This document shows, one piece after another, positions 63,810-64,000 of a stretch of 64,000 nucleotides of DNA (the stretch's first letter is position 1; every line of letters begins with the position of its first letter). Position numbers and translations under genes: made by a program. Source of the stretch: Pseudoalteromonas rubra (GTDB lineage Bacteria; Pseudomonadota; Gammaproteobacteria; Enterobacterales; Alteromonadaceae). The stretch is from contig NZ_AHCD03000035.1 in the NCBI RefSeq assembly GCF_000238295.3, positions 1,116,001 through 1,180,000 on the forward strand, read 5' to 3'. Below the pieces are notes generated by a model, which made no database searches, was not told where the DNA came from, and saw only the letters and a program-made list of their open reading frames with translations.

Positions 63810-64000
63810 CTAGGCTGATCTGGCAAGTGTCTCAGCGGAAGTTTGCAATTTATACTGGGCGAAAAAGCGACTGTCTGCTTCTGAGTCTTTAGGGCAGGCA
63901 AAGTAAGCGACATCGTCGCGCACCGGCTCCGGTCGGGCGTGTTTACCATCTTCCCAATACAAGACAGCATGCTTGACCAGCTCTTCCAGGTAAGTGTGAT
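63810..64000 (-). CDS. Unknown protein, C-terminal part (cut by window edge)
   Basis: The last 62 residues of a frame entering from the right edge, ending at TAG 63810. Sequence is soluble and mixed (HTYLEELVKHAVLYWEDG, FACPKDSEADSRFFAQYK), without a membrane span or a motif I recognise. The rest of the gene is outside. Confidence 0.6.
   Translation of the reverse strand, partial: HTYLEELVKHAVLYWEDGKHARPEPVRDDVAYFACPKDSEADSRFFAQYKLQTSAETLARSA

Overview
The window looks like chromosomal DNA of a marine gammaproteobacterium of the Alteromonadales, most probably Pseudoalteromonas. This rests on gene content and order: ffh-ypjD-corB, rluD/pgeF diverging from bamD, murJ-ribF-ileS-lspA-fkpB-ispH next to minor type IV pilin genes, priC close to ybaM, and several large TonB-dependent receptors of the Alteromonadales type. 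I see no rRNA, tRNA, insertion sequence, phage or CRISPR array. The species was not determined.

Layout. 1-12.3 kb is housekeeping: the 3' part of the map holds ffh (cut by the left edge), ypjD and corB, then a muramidase-like lipoprotein, gshA, an oxidoreductase, clpB with a sigma-32-like promoter, pgeF-rluD, bamD and glnB. 12.4-22.0 kb is a type IV pilus block: two FimT/FimU-type pseudopilins on the plus strand, and on the minus strand pilV-pilW-pilX-pilY1-pilE preceded by an AlgZ/AlgR-like two-component pair. This operon carries a perfect 991-bp direct tandem duplication (16843-17833 and 17834-18824). It gives two identical pilX genes and an intact in-frame chimera of the PilY1 N-terminus and the PilW C-terminus, and it preserves the stop/start overlaps between all the genes. 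22.0-29.4 kb is the isoprenoid/lipoprotein/tRNA-charging/flavin/lipid II operon (ispH, fkpB, lspA, ileS, ribF, murJ), which points away from rpsT.

30-44 kb is mixed: an orphan CheY-like regulator, small membrane proteins, a SmrA-like protein, a GhrA-like dehydrogenase, a PlsC-GNAT fusion resembling the ornithine-lipid synthase OlsF, a thioredoxin-like protein, a TonB-dependent receptor, ppiC, grxA, a DeaD-type RNA helicase, an MtfA-like peptidase and hrpB. 44.5-55.1 kb is the accessory region: two tandem paralogous small lipoproteins under one strong promoter, then three tandem TonB-dependent receptors. Each receptor has its own terminator, the same CCAGGGAGA ribosome-binding context, and a promoter with TTGAC and an 18-nt spacer. 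55.5-64 kb holds divergent polB and dinG, then a TauE-type transporter, priC, an HDAC-like deacylase, a ComFB protein overlapping ybaM, a secreted NLP (necrosis and ethylene-inducing-like) cytolysin with the GHRHDWE motif, and a gene cut by the right edge.

The most unusual content is the pil operon duplication with its chimeric PilY1'-PilW reading frame, next to its probable AlgZR-type regulator. Next come the secreted NLP toxin gene with a perfect inverted repeat just before it, and the three-receptor array with near-identical promoter design.
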